A stretch of DNA of 32,732 nt from Zhongshania sp. (GTDB lineage: Bacteria; Pseudomonadota; Gammaproteobacteria; Pseudomonadales; Spongiibacteraceae), in NCBI GenBank assembly GCA_018066965.1, contig JAGPVP010000015.1:1-32732 (forward strand), read 5' to 3'. Positions 17,216 through 25,491 of the stretch are shown in pieces (position 1 is the first letter of the stretch; every line of letters begins with the position of its first letter). The position numbers were made by a program, and so were the translations under genes. The notes under the pieces are model-generated. The model saw only the letters and a program-made list of their open reading frames with translations, was not told the origin of the DNA and ran no database searches.

Positions 17216-17890
17216 TTAAACGGCTGTGTTGCCAAACTTAGATTCTGGCCATTCTGATGGCAAATGAATAAGATCTTCCGCCTCATCGATATCATGAACG
17301 ATATAAAATTCACTGAAAGTCATTCCGCATTCCAGCAAGCGCTGCCGTGTTAGCTCCGCGACCTTATTCGTACTCCACGGAATATCGGCAAATAATCGCG
17401 GCTCATGACGGCGCAAACCCAATAAAGCATAACCTCCGTCTGCGCTCGGTATTAGACAAGCATCATGGTCGTACAGAGCCATCGCCGCCTGATGCAAAAC
17501 TGTAGTATTAATTTCCGGACAATCGCTGCCAATGAGAATGATGCCATCGGCATTAGTTAAACCTTGCGCTGCGGCATAACTCATACGCTCGCCTAAATCG
17601 TCGCCCCGCTGCGAATGTAAGTTGATGCCACTTGGTATATTCACTGACAGCCAACTGGATGAGTCTGACGATGGCGTCATCCATAAATTCACCGAAAACA
17701 GATAGCTTTCCTGCACGTCTGTTATTAACGCCACACTGTCTTGCAGTATTTTCCCGAGCATTTTTTTTGCTAAGCGCGCAGCGCCTTCAGCGCCTAAAGC
17801 GGGAATCAAACGAGTTTTCGCCAACCCCGCCACGGGGGCTTTAGCCATAATTTGAATACTTACCTTTAGTGGCGAAAGATCTTTACTCAT
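17216..17890 (-). CDS. TIGR04282-type arsenosugar-pathway glycosyltransferase (DUF2064)
   Basis: A GT-A-fold nucleotide-sugar transferase of the DUF2064/TIGR04282 group. Family marks are IMAKAPVAGLAKTRL near the N-terminus, GIILIGSDCPEI in the middle, SADGGYALLGLR (sugar-nucleotide site) and DIDEAEDL near the end. The name reflects frequent linkage with arsenosugar biosynthesis genes; the enzyme's substrate here is not shown. The ATG at 17890 is chosen; it overlaps the end of the preceding gene (ATGAGTAA), which implies coupled translation. An upstream start at 17923 would create a longer overlap and a non-homologous N-terminus. Confidence 0.88.
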   Translation of the reverse strand: MSKDLSPLKVSIQIMAKAPVAGLAKTRLIPALGAEGAARLAKKMLGKILQDSVALITDVQESYLFSVNLWMTPSSDSSSWLSVNIPSGINLHSQRGDDLGERMSYAAAQGLTNADGIILIGSDCPEINTTVLHQAAMALYDHDACLIPSADGGYALLGLRRHEPRLFADIPWSTNKVAELTRQRLLECGMTFSEFYIVHDIDEAEDLIHLPSEWPESKFGNTAV

Positions 17891-18602
17891 AACGTCTCGC
17901 CAAGCTTTGCGGCGACACACCAAGCCAGTACAACAAGCGTAAACGCCACATAAGTAGAATGGTTGACCATATACCGCGACGCTCCCAGCGACGCCCTGAA
18001 GTCGTCATTTTTAAACATAAACATACTGGCGCCGATATTTTACGAAGCATCGCTGACATGGCAATATCTTCCATCAGCGCTTGATCCGGAAAACCACCTA
18101 CTTTTTCAAAAGCATCGCGCCGAACAAAGATACCTTGGTCACCTGTAGCAATACCGCTAAGACGAGAGCGCCAATTTATAAAAAAGGCAATCACAGCAAA
18201 CATCTTAGCCTTGCCACTAATGCGTACATCAAAACGACCCCATAACTTCTCATCGAGTGCAGCAAGGACCGCATCTATTCCGTTAATAGGTAATTCACTA
18301 TCGGCATGTAAAAATAATATTGCCTGCCCTGTTGCCGCGACCGCGCCGGCGTTCATTTGTCTTGCTCTTCCACACTCGCTAGATACGCAGCGAAAGCCCT
18401 GCGTCATGATAAGCTCTGGCGATCCATCCACACTGCCGCCATCAACAAAGATAACTTCAACACTATGTACTGTATTGGCAATTTGTTTGTGTAAATCCTC
18501 ACACAACTGGGGCAACTCAAGCGCTTCATTCAGTACCGGAACGACCACTGACAGCGCGAGAGGGCGCGCCTTTTCTGGGTCGAGGTTATTCATCGATATC
18601 AT
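17883..18602 (-). CDS. TIGR04283-type arsenosugar-pathway family 2 glycosyltransferase
   Basis: A 239-residue family 2 glycosyltransferase: SVVVPVLNEALELPQL, EVIFVDGGSVDGS, GRARQMNAGAVAATGQ, LFLHADSELP (DxD-like), GDQGIFVRRDAFEKVGGFP and LMEDIAMS. This combination is typical of the TIGR04283 group, nearly always paired with the TIGR04282 enzyme, as here. ATG 18602 overlaps the end of the DUF547 gene by 17 bases; a second ATG at 18593 is possible but has no ribosome site. Together the two transferases are thought to decorate a dimethylarsinoyl-linked sugar or a related metabolite; ArsS and ArsM are not in the window. Confidence 0.9.
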   Translation of the reverse strand: MISMNNLDPEKARPLALSVVVPVLNEALELPQLCEDLHKQIANTVHSVEVIFVDGGSVDGSPELIMTQGFRCVSSECGRARQMNAGAVAATGQAILFLHADSELPINGIDAVLAALDEKLWGRFDVRISGKAKMFAVIAFFINWRSRLSGIATGDQGIFVRRDAFEKVGGFPDQALMEDIAMSAMLRKISAPVCLCLKMTTSGRRWERRGIWSTILLMWRLRLLYWLGVSPQSLARRYE

Positions 18603-19437
18603 TTAATTCCCAGTCATAGTCGGTGTAACTGATTCCCAAACTTCCATCCTTTAAATGAGTAGCTACGGGTTTGCCGTTCAGGATAATGCCGCCGCTCGAA
18701 CCACCCAAACCTAAGGCATCGGCATACTGCGACAAGAAAGCAGATACCGAATTTGCCCCACCCCAACCCTGCTCAAAATCGGTTTTATACCAATCAAAAA
18801 TAGGCGACACATGTAATTCGCCATTCAAAAAATAATTGCGGCTGCGGTCACTTAAAAATTTTTCAGTAACCAACTCCAATTGCTGATTAAGTTTGGCGCC
18901 GGTAAACGCCCGATTCAGCAAAGCGGGACAGCCAATACTGGCGCAGTTCACGGCAAAATGAATACGAGGTTCATTATAACGACCAGAGCCACGAATCAAG
19001 GTGTGCTCGATGTTGTCGAGGCTGCGTGTTTCACCCAATAATTTAATAAATTCTTTCTTCCAAGGCGAGCCAAAGAATGAGCCTAGATCTTTTATTGAAT
19101 CGATATCGGGATAACGTGTTAATACAAATTCTACTGTCCATGCGTTATAGGCATTAATCAAAAATGCCAGCTGCTCGTCCTTTGACCACGAATCAAAGGT
19201 TGCGGTAGTGACCGCCGTCATGCTGGCTAAATACGCCTGCAGTATTTTTCGGTCGTCTTTTACCGCCGCGTAATCTACTTGACTCGCCTGACCATTTTTA
19301 AGTACTACCACGTGCTGTTGAAGTAACTTGTCCCAGGCGCGATGCGAAAAATCTGCCGCCATCGAAGGCATCGCCACACACAATAGAAATACGCCAATCC
19401 ATACACTTGATAATATTTTTATTATTTGAGATTTCAC
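18586..19437 (-). CDS. DUF547 exported protein
   Basis: A 283-residue protein with a Sec signal peptide (about 1-27, ending AMPSMA-A) and a DUF547 domain: LAFLINAYNAWTVEFVL, IEHTLIRG, EPRIHFAVNCASIGCP with its conserved Cys pair, and VSPIFDWYKTDF. The family is thiol-protease-like in fold, but no activity is established. It starts at GTG; its ribosome site AGAGGG overlaps the last codons of the upstream reductase gene, so expression is coupled. DUF547 genes often sit beside the TVP38/reductase and arsenosugar transferases. Probably periplasmic. Confidence 0.88.
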   Translation of the reverse strand: MKSQIIKILSSVWIGVFLLCVAMPSMAADFSHRAWDKLLQQHVVVLKNGQASQVDYAAVKDDRKILQAYLASMTAVTTATFDSWSKDEQLAFLINAYNAWTVEFVLTRYPDIDSIKDLGSFFGSPWKKEFIKLLGETRSLDNIEHTLIRGSGRYNEPRIHFAVNCASIGCPALLNRAFTGAKLNQQLELVTEKFLSDRSRNYFLNGELHVSPIFDWYKTDFEQGWGGANSVSAFLSQYADALGLGGSSGGIILNGKPVATHLKDGSLGISYTDYDWELNDIDE

Positions 19438-19444
19438 TGTTATT

Positions 19445-21598
19445 CTACCCTCTTCGCCATGTATGAAATTTCACCAACCATGCCAATGCCCACTGTGGCG
19501 TATGGGCCTTTTGCCACTCACCCGCCACATATTTATTGGCTTCCGACATGCTCGGATAACTATGAATTGTGCCCAATATTTTTTTCAACCCGATACCGTG
19601 CTTCATTGCCAACACATATTCTGCGAGCAATTCTCCCGCCTGCGCGCCAACAATAGTCACGCCTAAAATGCGATCTTTGCCCGGCTCGGTAAGCACTTTA
19701 ATAAAGCCCTCAGCTTGGCTGTCACAGATAGCGCGGTCAAGATCATCAATACCATAGCGAGTGACTTCGTAGCTGACATTCTTCTCGTCTGCCTCTATCT
19801 CGCTTAAACCGACACTGGCAACCTCGGGATCGACATAGGTCACTCTTGGAATAAGCCGGTAGTCGACTTTAAATTTTTTAAAGCCACCAAACAAACCATT
19901 TACCGCGGCGTACCACGCTTGATGCGCCGCAACGTGGGTAAACTGATACGGCCCAACAACATCTCCGGCCAGCAATATATGCGGAAAGCTTGTTTCTAGG
20001 TATTCATTGCCTTTCAGGGCTGAGGTCTCAATGCCTAGATCTTCCAGACCGTAACCTTTGGTCCGAGGCTTACGACCCACTGCACACAATAGCGTATCAA
20101 ATTCGATAGTCCGCTCTACGCCATCTGATCCACACACGATAATACGTTTCTGCTCACCGTCTTGCTCACAGCGAATCGCCCGTGTGCTCGTCATAACCTT
20201 AACACCATCGTCGCTAAGTGACTTCGCCACCGCCGCCGCCACATCCTCGTCGTCACGCACCATAATTCTAGGCAGCATTTCCAGCTGCGTAACCTCAGAC
20301 CCTAATCTGGCAAAACATTGCGCTAACTCGCAACCTATTGGCCCGCCACCCAATACCAATAAGCGACGTGGGGGCGACTCATTCTCGGCCAACGACTCCC
20401 ATAGTGTGTCACTAGTAAGATAGCCGACCTCATCTAAGCCTGGTAATGGCGGTACCGCTGGCTCTGCGCCCGCAGCAATAACAATGGCTCGCGATGTTAA
20501 GCGCTGCACACCGCCGCTATTGAGTTTGATTTCAACTGTCCACGGATCAACTAGCCGCGCATAGCCCTGCAATACTTCAACGCCAAGTTCGGTGTAGCGC
20601 TCTACACTGTCGTGGGGTTCAATACGTGCAATCACATCCTTTATCCGAGCCATGATGCGCCGGAAATCGATTACAGATTCCGACGCACCGAGACCATAGC
20701 GCTCGCCGTGCCGCTGCTGCGCCGCCAGCTTGGCCGTTTTAATTAATGCCTTGCTGGGCACGCAGCCATAATTAAGGCAGTCACCGCCCATTTTATGCGC
20801 TTCAATTAAGGTGACCTTAGCCTTAACCGCCGCCGCGATATAGGCGCTGACCAAACCTGCGGCGCCGCCGCCAATGACAATTAAATTGCGATCAAACTGC
20901 TTGGGTCGAGACCACTTAGCGTTGGCTTTTTTCACACTTAGCCAAGCCAAGGCCTTCTTTGCGATCAAAGGAAATACCCCAAGTAACACAAAAGAAAACA
21001 GCAACGATGGCGACAGGATTCCAGACAAACTCGTTAATTCACTCAGCTGGCTGCCCGCATTCACATAAACCAACGTACCCGGCAGCATACCGAGCTGACT
21101 TACCCAATAGAACTGCCGTAGCTTAATGGGCGTTAATGCCATTAACATATTGATTAAGAAGAAAGGAAATACCGGCACTAGCCGTAGGCTAAAAAGATAA
21201 AAGCTACCTTCGCGCGTCACACCGTCGTTAATCGATTTCAGCCTTTCACCAAAACGCCGCTGAATGGTGTCTCGCAAGACATATCGGGTCATCAAAAATG
21301 CGAGCGTCGCGCCAATACTTGAAGCAAATGAAGCGATTAGCAGCCCCCAGCCCAAACCAAATATTGCGCCGACCAATAGGGTCATGACCGCCGCGCCAGG
21401 TAAAGACAAGGCAGCAATAAGAACATAGGAAGAAAACAGTATCATTGCTAATAGCACGGGACGGTCAGCTCGCCACGACGCTAAATCCACCTGTAGTTGC
21501 TTCACTCCTTCAAGGCTGAGATATTCATTAAAACCCAAGGCAAAAAAGCTAATTACGGCAGCCACAATCAGGCTTACAAATACGATCTTTTTAATCAT
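19445..21598 (-). CDS. TVP38/DedA-like membrane domain fused to mercuric-reductase-like flavoprotein
   Basis: A 717-residue fusion. Residues 1-225 form a TVP38/TMEM64 (VTT) membrane domain with several hydrophobic helices and the FGLGWGLLIASFASSIGA and RLVPVFPFFLIN segments. Residues 235-717 form a class I pyridine nucleotide-disulfide oxidoreductase with FAD motif GGGAAG (243-248) and redox pair Cys274/Cys279 in GGDCLNYGCVPSK. NAD(P) motif VLGGGPIGCE and LLAGDVVG follow, and the dimerisation domain ends with the SYPSMSE segment. It likely reduces a small disulfide or metal/metalloid substrate at the inner membrane. It lacks the extra C-terminal Cys pair of true mercuric reductase (last residues HTWRRG). 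ATG 21598 is chosen over GTG 21601 for spacing from AAGAGG. First gene of the five-gene operon. Confidence 0.9.
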   Translation of the reverse strand: MIKKIVFVSLIVAAVISFFALGFNEYLSLEGVKQLQVDLASWRADRPVLLAMILFSSYVLIAALSLPGAAVMTLLVGAIFGLGWGLLIASFASSIGATLAFLMTRYVLRDTIQRRFGERLKSINDGVTREGSFYLFSLRLVPVFPFFLINMLMALTPIKLRQFYWVSQLGMLPGTLVYVNAGSQLSELTSLSGILSPSLLFSFVLLGVFPLIAKKALAWLSVKKANAKWSRPKQFDRNLIVIGGGAAGLVSAYIAAAVKAKVTLIEAHKMGGDCLNYGCVPSKALIKTAKLAAQQRHGERYGLGASESVIDFRRIMARIKDVIARIEPHDSVERYTELGVEVLQGYARLVDPWTVEIKLNSGGVQRLTSRAIVIAAGAEPAVPPLPGLDEVGYLTSDTLWESLAENESPPRRLLVLGGGPIGCELAQCFARLGSEVTQLEMLPRIMVRDDEDVAAAVAKSLSDDGVKVMTSTRAIRCEQDGEQKRIIVCGSDGVERTIEFDTLLCAVGRKPRTKGYGLEDLGIETSALKGNEYLETSFPHILLAGDVVGPYQFTHVAAHQAWYAAVNGLFGGFKKFKVDYRLIPRVTYVDPEVASVGLSEIEADEKNVSYEVTRYGIDDLDRAICDSQAEGFIKVLTEPGKDRILGVTIVGAQAGELLAEYVLAMKHGIGLKKILGTIHSYPSMSEANKYVAGEWQKAHTPQWALAWLVKFHTWRRG

Positions 21599-21868
21599 CA
21601 CGGCCTCTTAATAACTCAACACATCAATTTCATTATGAATAACTCAGTAAAACGCCAAGACGAAAATTGCCTCTATTCCAGTACAGTGAATAACACATAA
21701 TAGATCACAATAGTCCGCAAATGGACGCGACTTAAATCCAGGCCAGCTTTTCTCTTGCTTAGAGGGGTTTACGCGGGCGCCCAATGTGGCGAGATCAATC
21801 TCTATCAGGGTGGCGCCCCAACGATGCAGCAGGAGATGTGAAACGTGAAAAACTGCAGTCGGATGCCT

Positions 21869-22642
21869 CTATAAATAACCCGCTACCGCCTGAACAATCG
21901 CGGGAGAATCATGCTCTGACACCCACACCACTAAGGCAGATTTTTTCTGGCCTTCATCGGGTATTTTTGGCTCAGCAACACGCTTACTTAAGGTTTCTCC
22001 CGCCTTGCTGGAACCGAAGGGATACTGAACATGGGATAACACCACAAAGTCATGGTGCAGAACGCGACCGCGATTTTCGCCACGTCGTACACTCGTTTCT
22101 AATCCCATCCCGACTATCGCTACGTGCAACTGTAAGTCCTTAGCATTCGCCTTTATTGGTGTATAACTCAGCGATAGTGCTTTAGCGTCAGCCGGCCACT
22201 GCGCAGCCAGAACCCCCACCTGCTTATCACTGCGTGGCAATTGACTCGCTGTCACGCTGCGACCACGAGTAAACCACCCCCGCCACTCACGATTATTAAC
22301 AACAAAACCCGGCGTGTAGACCTGCGACACCATGCCTACTCGACTCATTTCACGCTGGCGATGCGAGTACATCGCCTCTGAAAAGCGGTCTCGCCATCCG
22401 AGTTGATTCCAGTAATCGACATGAAACGCGAGCGGGATAATCCGCGAAAATATCGCCGGATCATCGCTAAAAGACGACAGCCATTCATCTGCACTAGGGC
22501 AACTACTGCAGCCTTCAGAGGTATATAGCTCAATGGTAGTCGCAGCCTCTTTATCACTGCGCAGCTCTAAAGCTTGTGCCGGTGAGATAAGCAATATGCT
22601 TATAAATAAGCTCATTACCGTACTGCTGCGTCTAATATTCAT
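21869..22642 (-). CDS. DUF1223 exported thioredoxin-like protein
   Basis: A 257-residue exported protein: signal peptide (about 1-25, ending SPAQA) then a DUF1223 domain with TIELYTSEGCSSCPSAD. The CxxC (Cys45, Cys48) sits where thioredoxins have theirs. Also visible are IPLAFHVDYWNQLGWRDRFS, YTPGFVVNNREWRGW and the C-terminal LVVWVSEHDSPAIVQAV. Function is unassigned; a periplasmic disulfide or redox role is likely from the fold. AGAGGGTG precedes the ATG. It reads toward the operon starting at 21598 but is separated by about 270 bp without a gene. Confidence 0.88.
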   Translation of the reverse strand: MNIRRSSTVMSLFISILLISPAQALELRSDKEAATTIELYTSEGCSSCPSADEWLSSFSDDPAIFSRIIPLAFHVDYWNQLGWRDRFSEAMYSHRQREMSRVGMVSQVYTPGFVVNNREWRGWFTRGRSVTASQLPRSDKQVGVLAAQWPADAKALSLSYTPIKANAKDLQLHVAIVGMGLETSVRRGENRGRVLHHDFVVLSHVQYPFGSSKAGETLSKRVAEPKIPDEGQKKSALVVWVSEHDSPAIVQAVAGYL

Positions 22643-22792
22643 AACATCACCCTCTGCCTACAGACCAGAAATTACAGATCACACCGCTCAGCGGTGGCCG
22701 CAAAGCACTAATAAGCAGACGTGCAAAAGCACCTGATGTTACAAACACCATGGAAATAGAGGCTATTCGGTTTGAATAAAACGGAGGGCTAA

Positions 22793-22814
22793 GCGACACC
22801 TAAGCCGGTGTCGC
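22793..22814 (-). terminator. Stem-loop downstream of dps, possible terminator
   Basis: GCGACACC (22793-22800) and GGTGTCGC (22807-22814) form a perfect 8-bp stem with a 6-nt loop just after the dps stop. The downstream T-run on the minus strand is weak, so it may be an mRNA-stabilising hairpin rather than an efficient terminator. Confidence 0.5.
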
Positions 22815-22827
22815 CAGAGATAAAATA

Positions 22828-23298
22828 CTATTTATTGATAGCGCGTAGCATCCACGCGGTTTTCTCGTGAATTCTCATACGATCTGATACTAGCGACGCG
22901 GTAGACTCATCATCACCCTCTTGCGCTAGCTTCAGCACTGAACGACAAGCTTTAACGACTTGCTCGTGGCCCTTAGTAAGAATATCTACCATAGACTCAG
23001 CGTCTGGCACGCCGTCGGTTTCTTCAATAGAACTTAAACGAGAGAACTCTTTATACGTACCGGGAGCAGCCACATCGAGGGTACGAATACGCTCGGCGAT
23101 ATCATCTACTGCGGTAGCTAATTCGGTGTAGTGCTCCTCAAACATGAGATGCAGATCCCGAAAACGCGGGCCAGTCACATTCCAATGGAAATTATGAGTT
23201 TGCAAATAAAGCGTATAAGAATCTGCCAGTAAGACTTTTAAACCGCCGGCAATTTGTTCACGATTCGCTTCGTTAATACCTATATCGATAGCTTTCAT
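22828..23298 (-). CDS. dps: Dps-family ferritin-like DNA-protection protein
   Basis: A 156-residue Dps protein, which forms a 12-mer shell that oxidises and stores iron and shields DNA from peroxide. The intersubunit ferroxidase signature is present: [23 protein letters not shown] with His35 and His50, and DDIAERI with Asp65/66 and Glu69. The end ([16 protein letters not shown]) is typical of the group. ATG 23298 is chosen because GGGAGA lies upstream; an earlier in-frame start at 23328 would add 10 unlikely residues. It stands as a single gene, and no OxyR or Fur site could be called with confidence. Confidence 0.95.
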   Translation of the reverse strand: MKAIDIGINEANREQIAGGLKVLLADSYTLYLQTHNFHWNVTGPRFRDLHLMFEEHYTELATAVDDIAERIRTLDVAAPGTYKEFSRLSSIEETDGVPDAESMVDILTKGHEQVVKACRSVLKLAQEGDDESTASLVSDRMRIHEKTAWMLRAINK

Positions 23299-23549
23299 AC
23301 ACATTCTCCCTTTGGTGGTTTTAATCACTAATGTCCTGCTTTAAACAGCTCATTAAAGCTTAACAACAGCACATTCATATTTAAAATGTTTGTTTTAAAT
23401 ACAATTGATAGTCAGTAGCTATGACAAGGCCTGCTAGAAGGAGTTCATTATCAAAAGCGCATTCTAAAATATCGACCTTGAGCCCGCGGCCTAAGGCCGT
23501 TAAGCTGATGGCACACATTATGATTAAAACCGAATATCCGGGGTACAAC

Positions 23550-23891
23550 ATGGCTTTATTGAACGGACGCAATAATCGAAGCAAGCTAGTTTCTCGGCTT
23601 AGCATCACCCTCCTTACACTTTTTGCCATTAGCGCCTGCTCCACTGCACCAAAAGAAGCCCCTACACCACCTGACATGCAAGGTGGTTTTACTCAGTGCG
23701 AATCGCCACGGCCACAAATGTGTACCCGAGAATACCGCCCCGTATGCGGCCATGTGGATACCGGCATACGCTGCGTTACGGTGCCATGCCCGTCTGAGCG
23801 TCATAAAACCTACGGCAATGCCTGCGGCGCCTGCGCCGATGAAAAAGTGATTGGCTATGAAGTGGGTGATTGCGCTAGTTACGGTAAATAG
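23550..23891 (+). CDS. Kazal-like lipoprotein
   Basis: A 113-residue lipoprotein. A basic N-terminus and hydrophobic stretch lead to the lipobox AISAC (Cys30). The mature part is Cys-rich: QMCTREYRPVCG, RCVTVPCPS and TYGNACGACAD...GDC. This matches a Kazal-type serine protease inhibitor or follistatin-like fold. ATG 23550 is chosen because it gives a normal signal peptide; starts further upstream (23421, 23520) give long unlikely leaders. It would sit in the outer or inner membrane facing the periplasm. A strong terminator follows 22 bases after the stop. Function not established. Confidence 0.78.
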   Translation: MALLNGRNNRSKLVSRLSITLLTLFAISACSTAPKEAPTPPDMQGGFTQCESPRPQMCTREYRPVCGHVDTGIRCVTVPCPSERHKTYGNACGACADEKVIGYEVGDCASYGK

Positions 23892-23912
23892 CAGGCCCAT
23901 TTACCAGTAAAC

Positions 23913-23946
23913 AAAAAGGCCCCAAGCTTGTGCTTGGGGCCTTTTT
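23913..23946. terminator. Strong bidirectional rho-independent terminator
   Basis: AAAAAGGCCCCAAGC (23913-23927) and its complement GCTTGGGGCCTTTTT (23932-23946) form a 15-bp stem around TTGT, with a T-run on both strands. It serves the lipoprotein gene from the left and the thiolase gene from the right. Confidence 0.92.
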
Positions 23947-23974
23947 TATTGGGTAGTACTTATAAGCGGAAGGT

Positions 23975-25273
23975 TTAACGCTCAATAATCGCCGTAATAC
24001 CCTGCCCACCAGCGGCGCAAATTGAAATCAATCCACGACCACTGCCTTTCTCTTCCAGCATTTTCGCCAGCGATGCAACAATACGGCCGCCGGTCGCGGC
24101 AAAGGGGTGACCTGTTGCTAGCGAGCTGCCGTTCACATTCAGCTTATTAAGATCAATGCTGCCTAGAGCGCGATCAAGACCCAGCTTTTCTTTACAGAAA
24201 GTTTCGTCTTCCCATGCTTTCAGGGTGGCTAAGACCTGAGCGGCAAAAGCTTCATGAATTTCGTAATAATCGAAATCCTGTAATGTCAGCCCTGCTTTTT
24301 CTAACATACGCGGCACTGCGTAGGCTGGCGCAAGTAATAGCCCCTCTTTCTCAGACGCACCGTCTTTACCAAAGAAGTCCACCGCCGCCGTTTCCACAAT
24401 AGTCAAATACGCACGCACTGGTAAACCGCGCTCTTTAGCCCACTCTTCGCTGGCAAGTAATACCGCCGAGGCGCCATCAGTCAGTGTAGAGGAATTACCC
24501 GCCGTTAAGGTGCCTTTGCCACTCTCTTTATCGAAAGCAGGCTTTAAGCTAGACAGCTTCTCAATGGTGGTATCTGCACGCAAAATATTGTCTTTGTTTA
24601 CGCCGTTAAAGGGTGTAATCAAGTCATCGAAAAATCCACGATCGTAAGCTGCACCTAAGTTCTTATGGCTAGCGCAGGCCAACTCGTCCTGCTGGTCGCG
24701 GGGAATTTGCCATGCTTTTGCCGTCACTTCAGTGTGCTCGCCCATAGACATGCGTGTGCGGGGTTCAGCGTTAGCAGGAATCAACACACCCACATCTTTA
24801 GGACGTAGTTGCAAAAAGGGTTTTATACGGTCACCAAAGCTACGTGCTTTATTCACCTGCAATAAGATTTTACGTAAGCCCTCACTTACACCGATAGGTG
24901 CGTCAGACGTGGTATCTACACCGCCCGCAATCCCTGCATCGATTTGACCAAGAGCAATTTGATTAGCAACTATATTTACCGCTTGCAGACCGGTACCGCA
25001 GGCTTGCTGAATATCAAAGCATGGCGTATTTGGGTCAAGCGAGGTACCTAATACTGATTCGCGAGTTAAATTGAAATCACGGCTGTGTTTCATCACAGCG
25101 CCGGCAACCACGTCGCCAAGACGCACGTCTTGCAAGTTATAGCGCTGTACCAAGCCTTCTATGGCCGCCGTTAACATCGCCTGATTGCTCACGCCAAAGT
25201 AGGCCGTGTTGGAACGGGTAAACGGAATTCGGTTACCGCCAATGATCGCAACGCGTTTAATTGCCTGTGACAT
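23975..25273 (-). CDS. Thiolase (acetyl-CoA acyltransferase, FadI-like)
   Basis: A 432-residue thiolase that cleaves or forms beta-ketoacyl-CoA. The catalytic set is complete: nucleophile Cys92 in QQACGTG, HEAF (His340), NGSS then GHPFAATGGR (His389) and the second Cys419 in ICAAGGQG. Length matches the FadI/long thiolase group rather than the 390-residue biosynthetic type, so degradation of medium or long acyl-CoA is likely, though direction cannot be read from sequence. GAGGTCAG precedes the ATG. It is divergent from a two-domain FabG with a 218-bp shared promoter region, suggesting joint regulation. Confidence 0.93.
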   Translation of the reverse strand: MSQAIKRVAIIGGNRIPFTRSNTAYFGVSNQAMLTAAIEGLVQRYNLQDVRLGDVVAGAVMKHSRDFNLTRESVLGTSLDPNTPCFDIQQACGTGLQAVNIVANQIALGQIDAGIAGGVDTTSDAPIGVSEGLRKILLQVNKARSFGDRIKPFLQLRPKDVGVLIPANAEPRTRMSMGEHTEVTAKAWQIPRDQQDELACASHKNLGAAYDRGFFDDLITPFNGVNKDNILRADTTIEKLSSLKPAFDKESGKGTLTAGNSSTLTDGASAVLLASEEWAKERGLPVRAYLTIVETAAVDFFGKDGASEKEGLLLAPAYAVPRMLEKAGLTLQDFDYYEIHEAFAAQVLATLKAWEDETFCKEKLGLDRALGSIDLNKLNVNGSSLATGHPFAATGGRIVASLAKMLEEKGSGRGLISICAAGGQGITAIIER

Positions 25274-25491
25274 AATCTGACCTCAAAATCGTACAAAGAG
25301 TAATGTGGGCGCAGTTTAGCAAGCCTGACCGCGCCGGCATTGGCTGAATCGACCGCCCTGCAGGTCTGCACTGTCAATCACCTTGTGGTCCAGTAAGGCT
25401 ACAATGCAGCAATAAGGGAACTGTATGCCCTTCCCACAGCCACAATGTAAACCGAATTTATGTCATTAACACCCCTGACGGAGATCTGAGT

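Noticed and set aside
19445-21598. True mercuric reductase (merA)
   Set aside because: The protein lacks the C-terminal Cys pair and the N-terminal metal-binding domain of MerA, and no mer genes are nearby.
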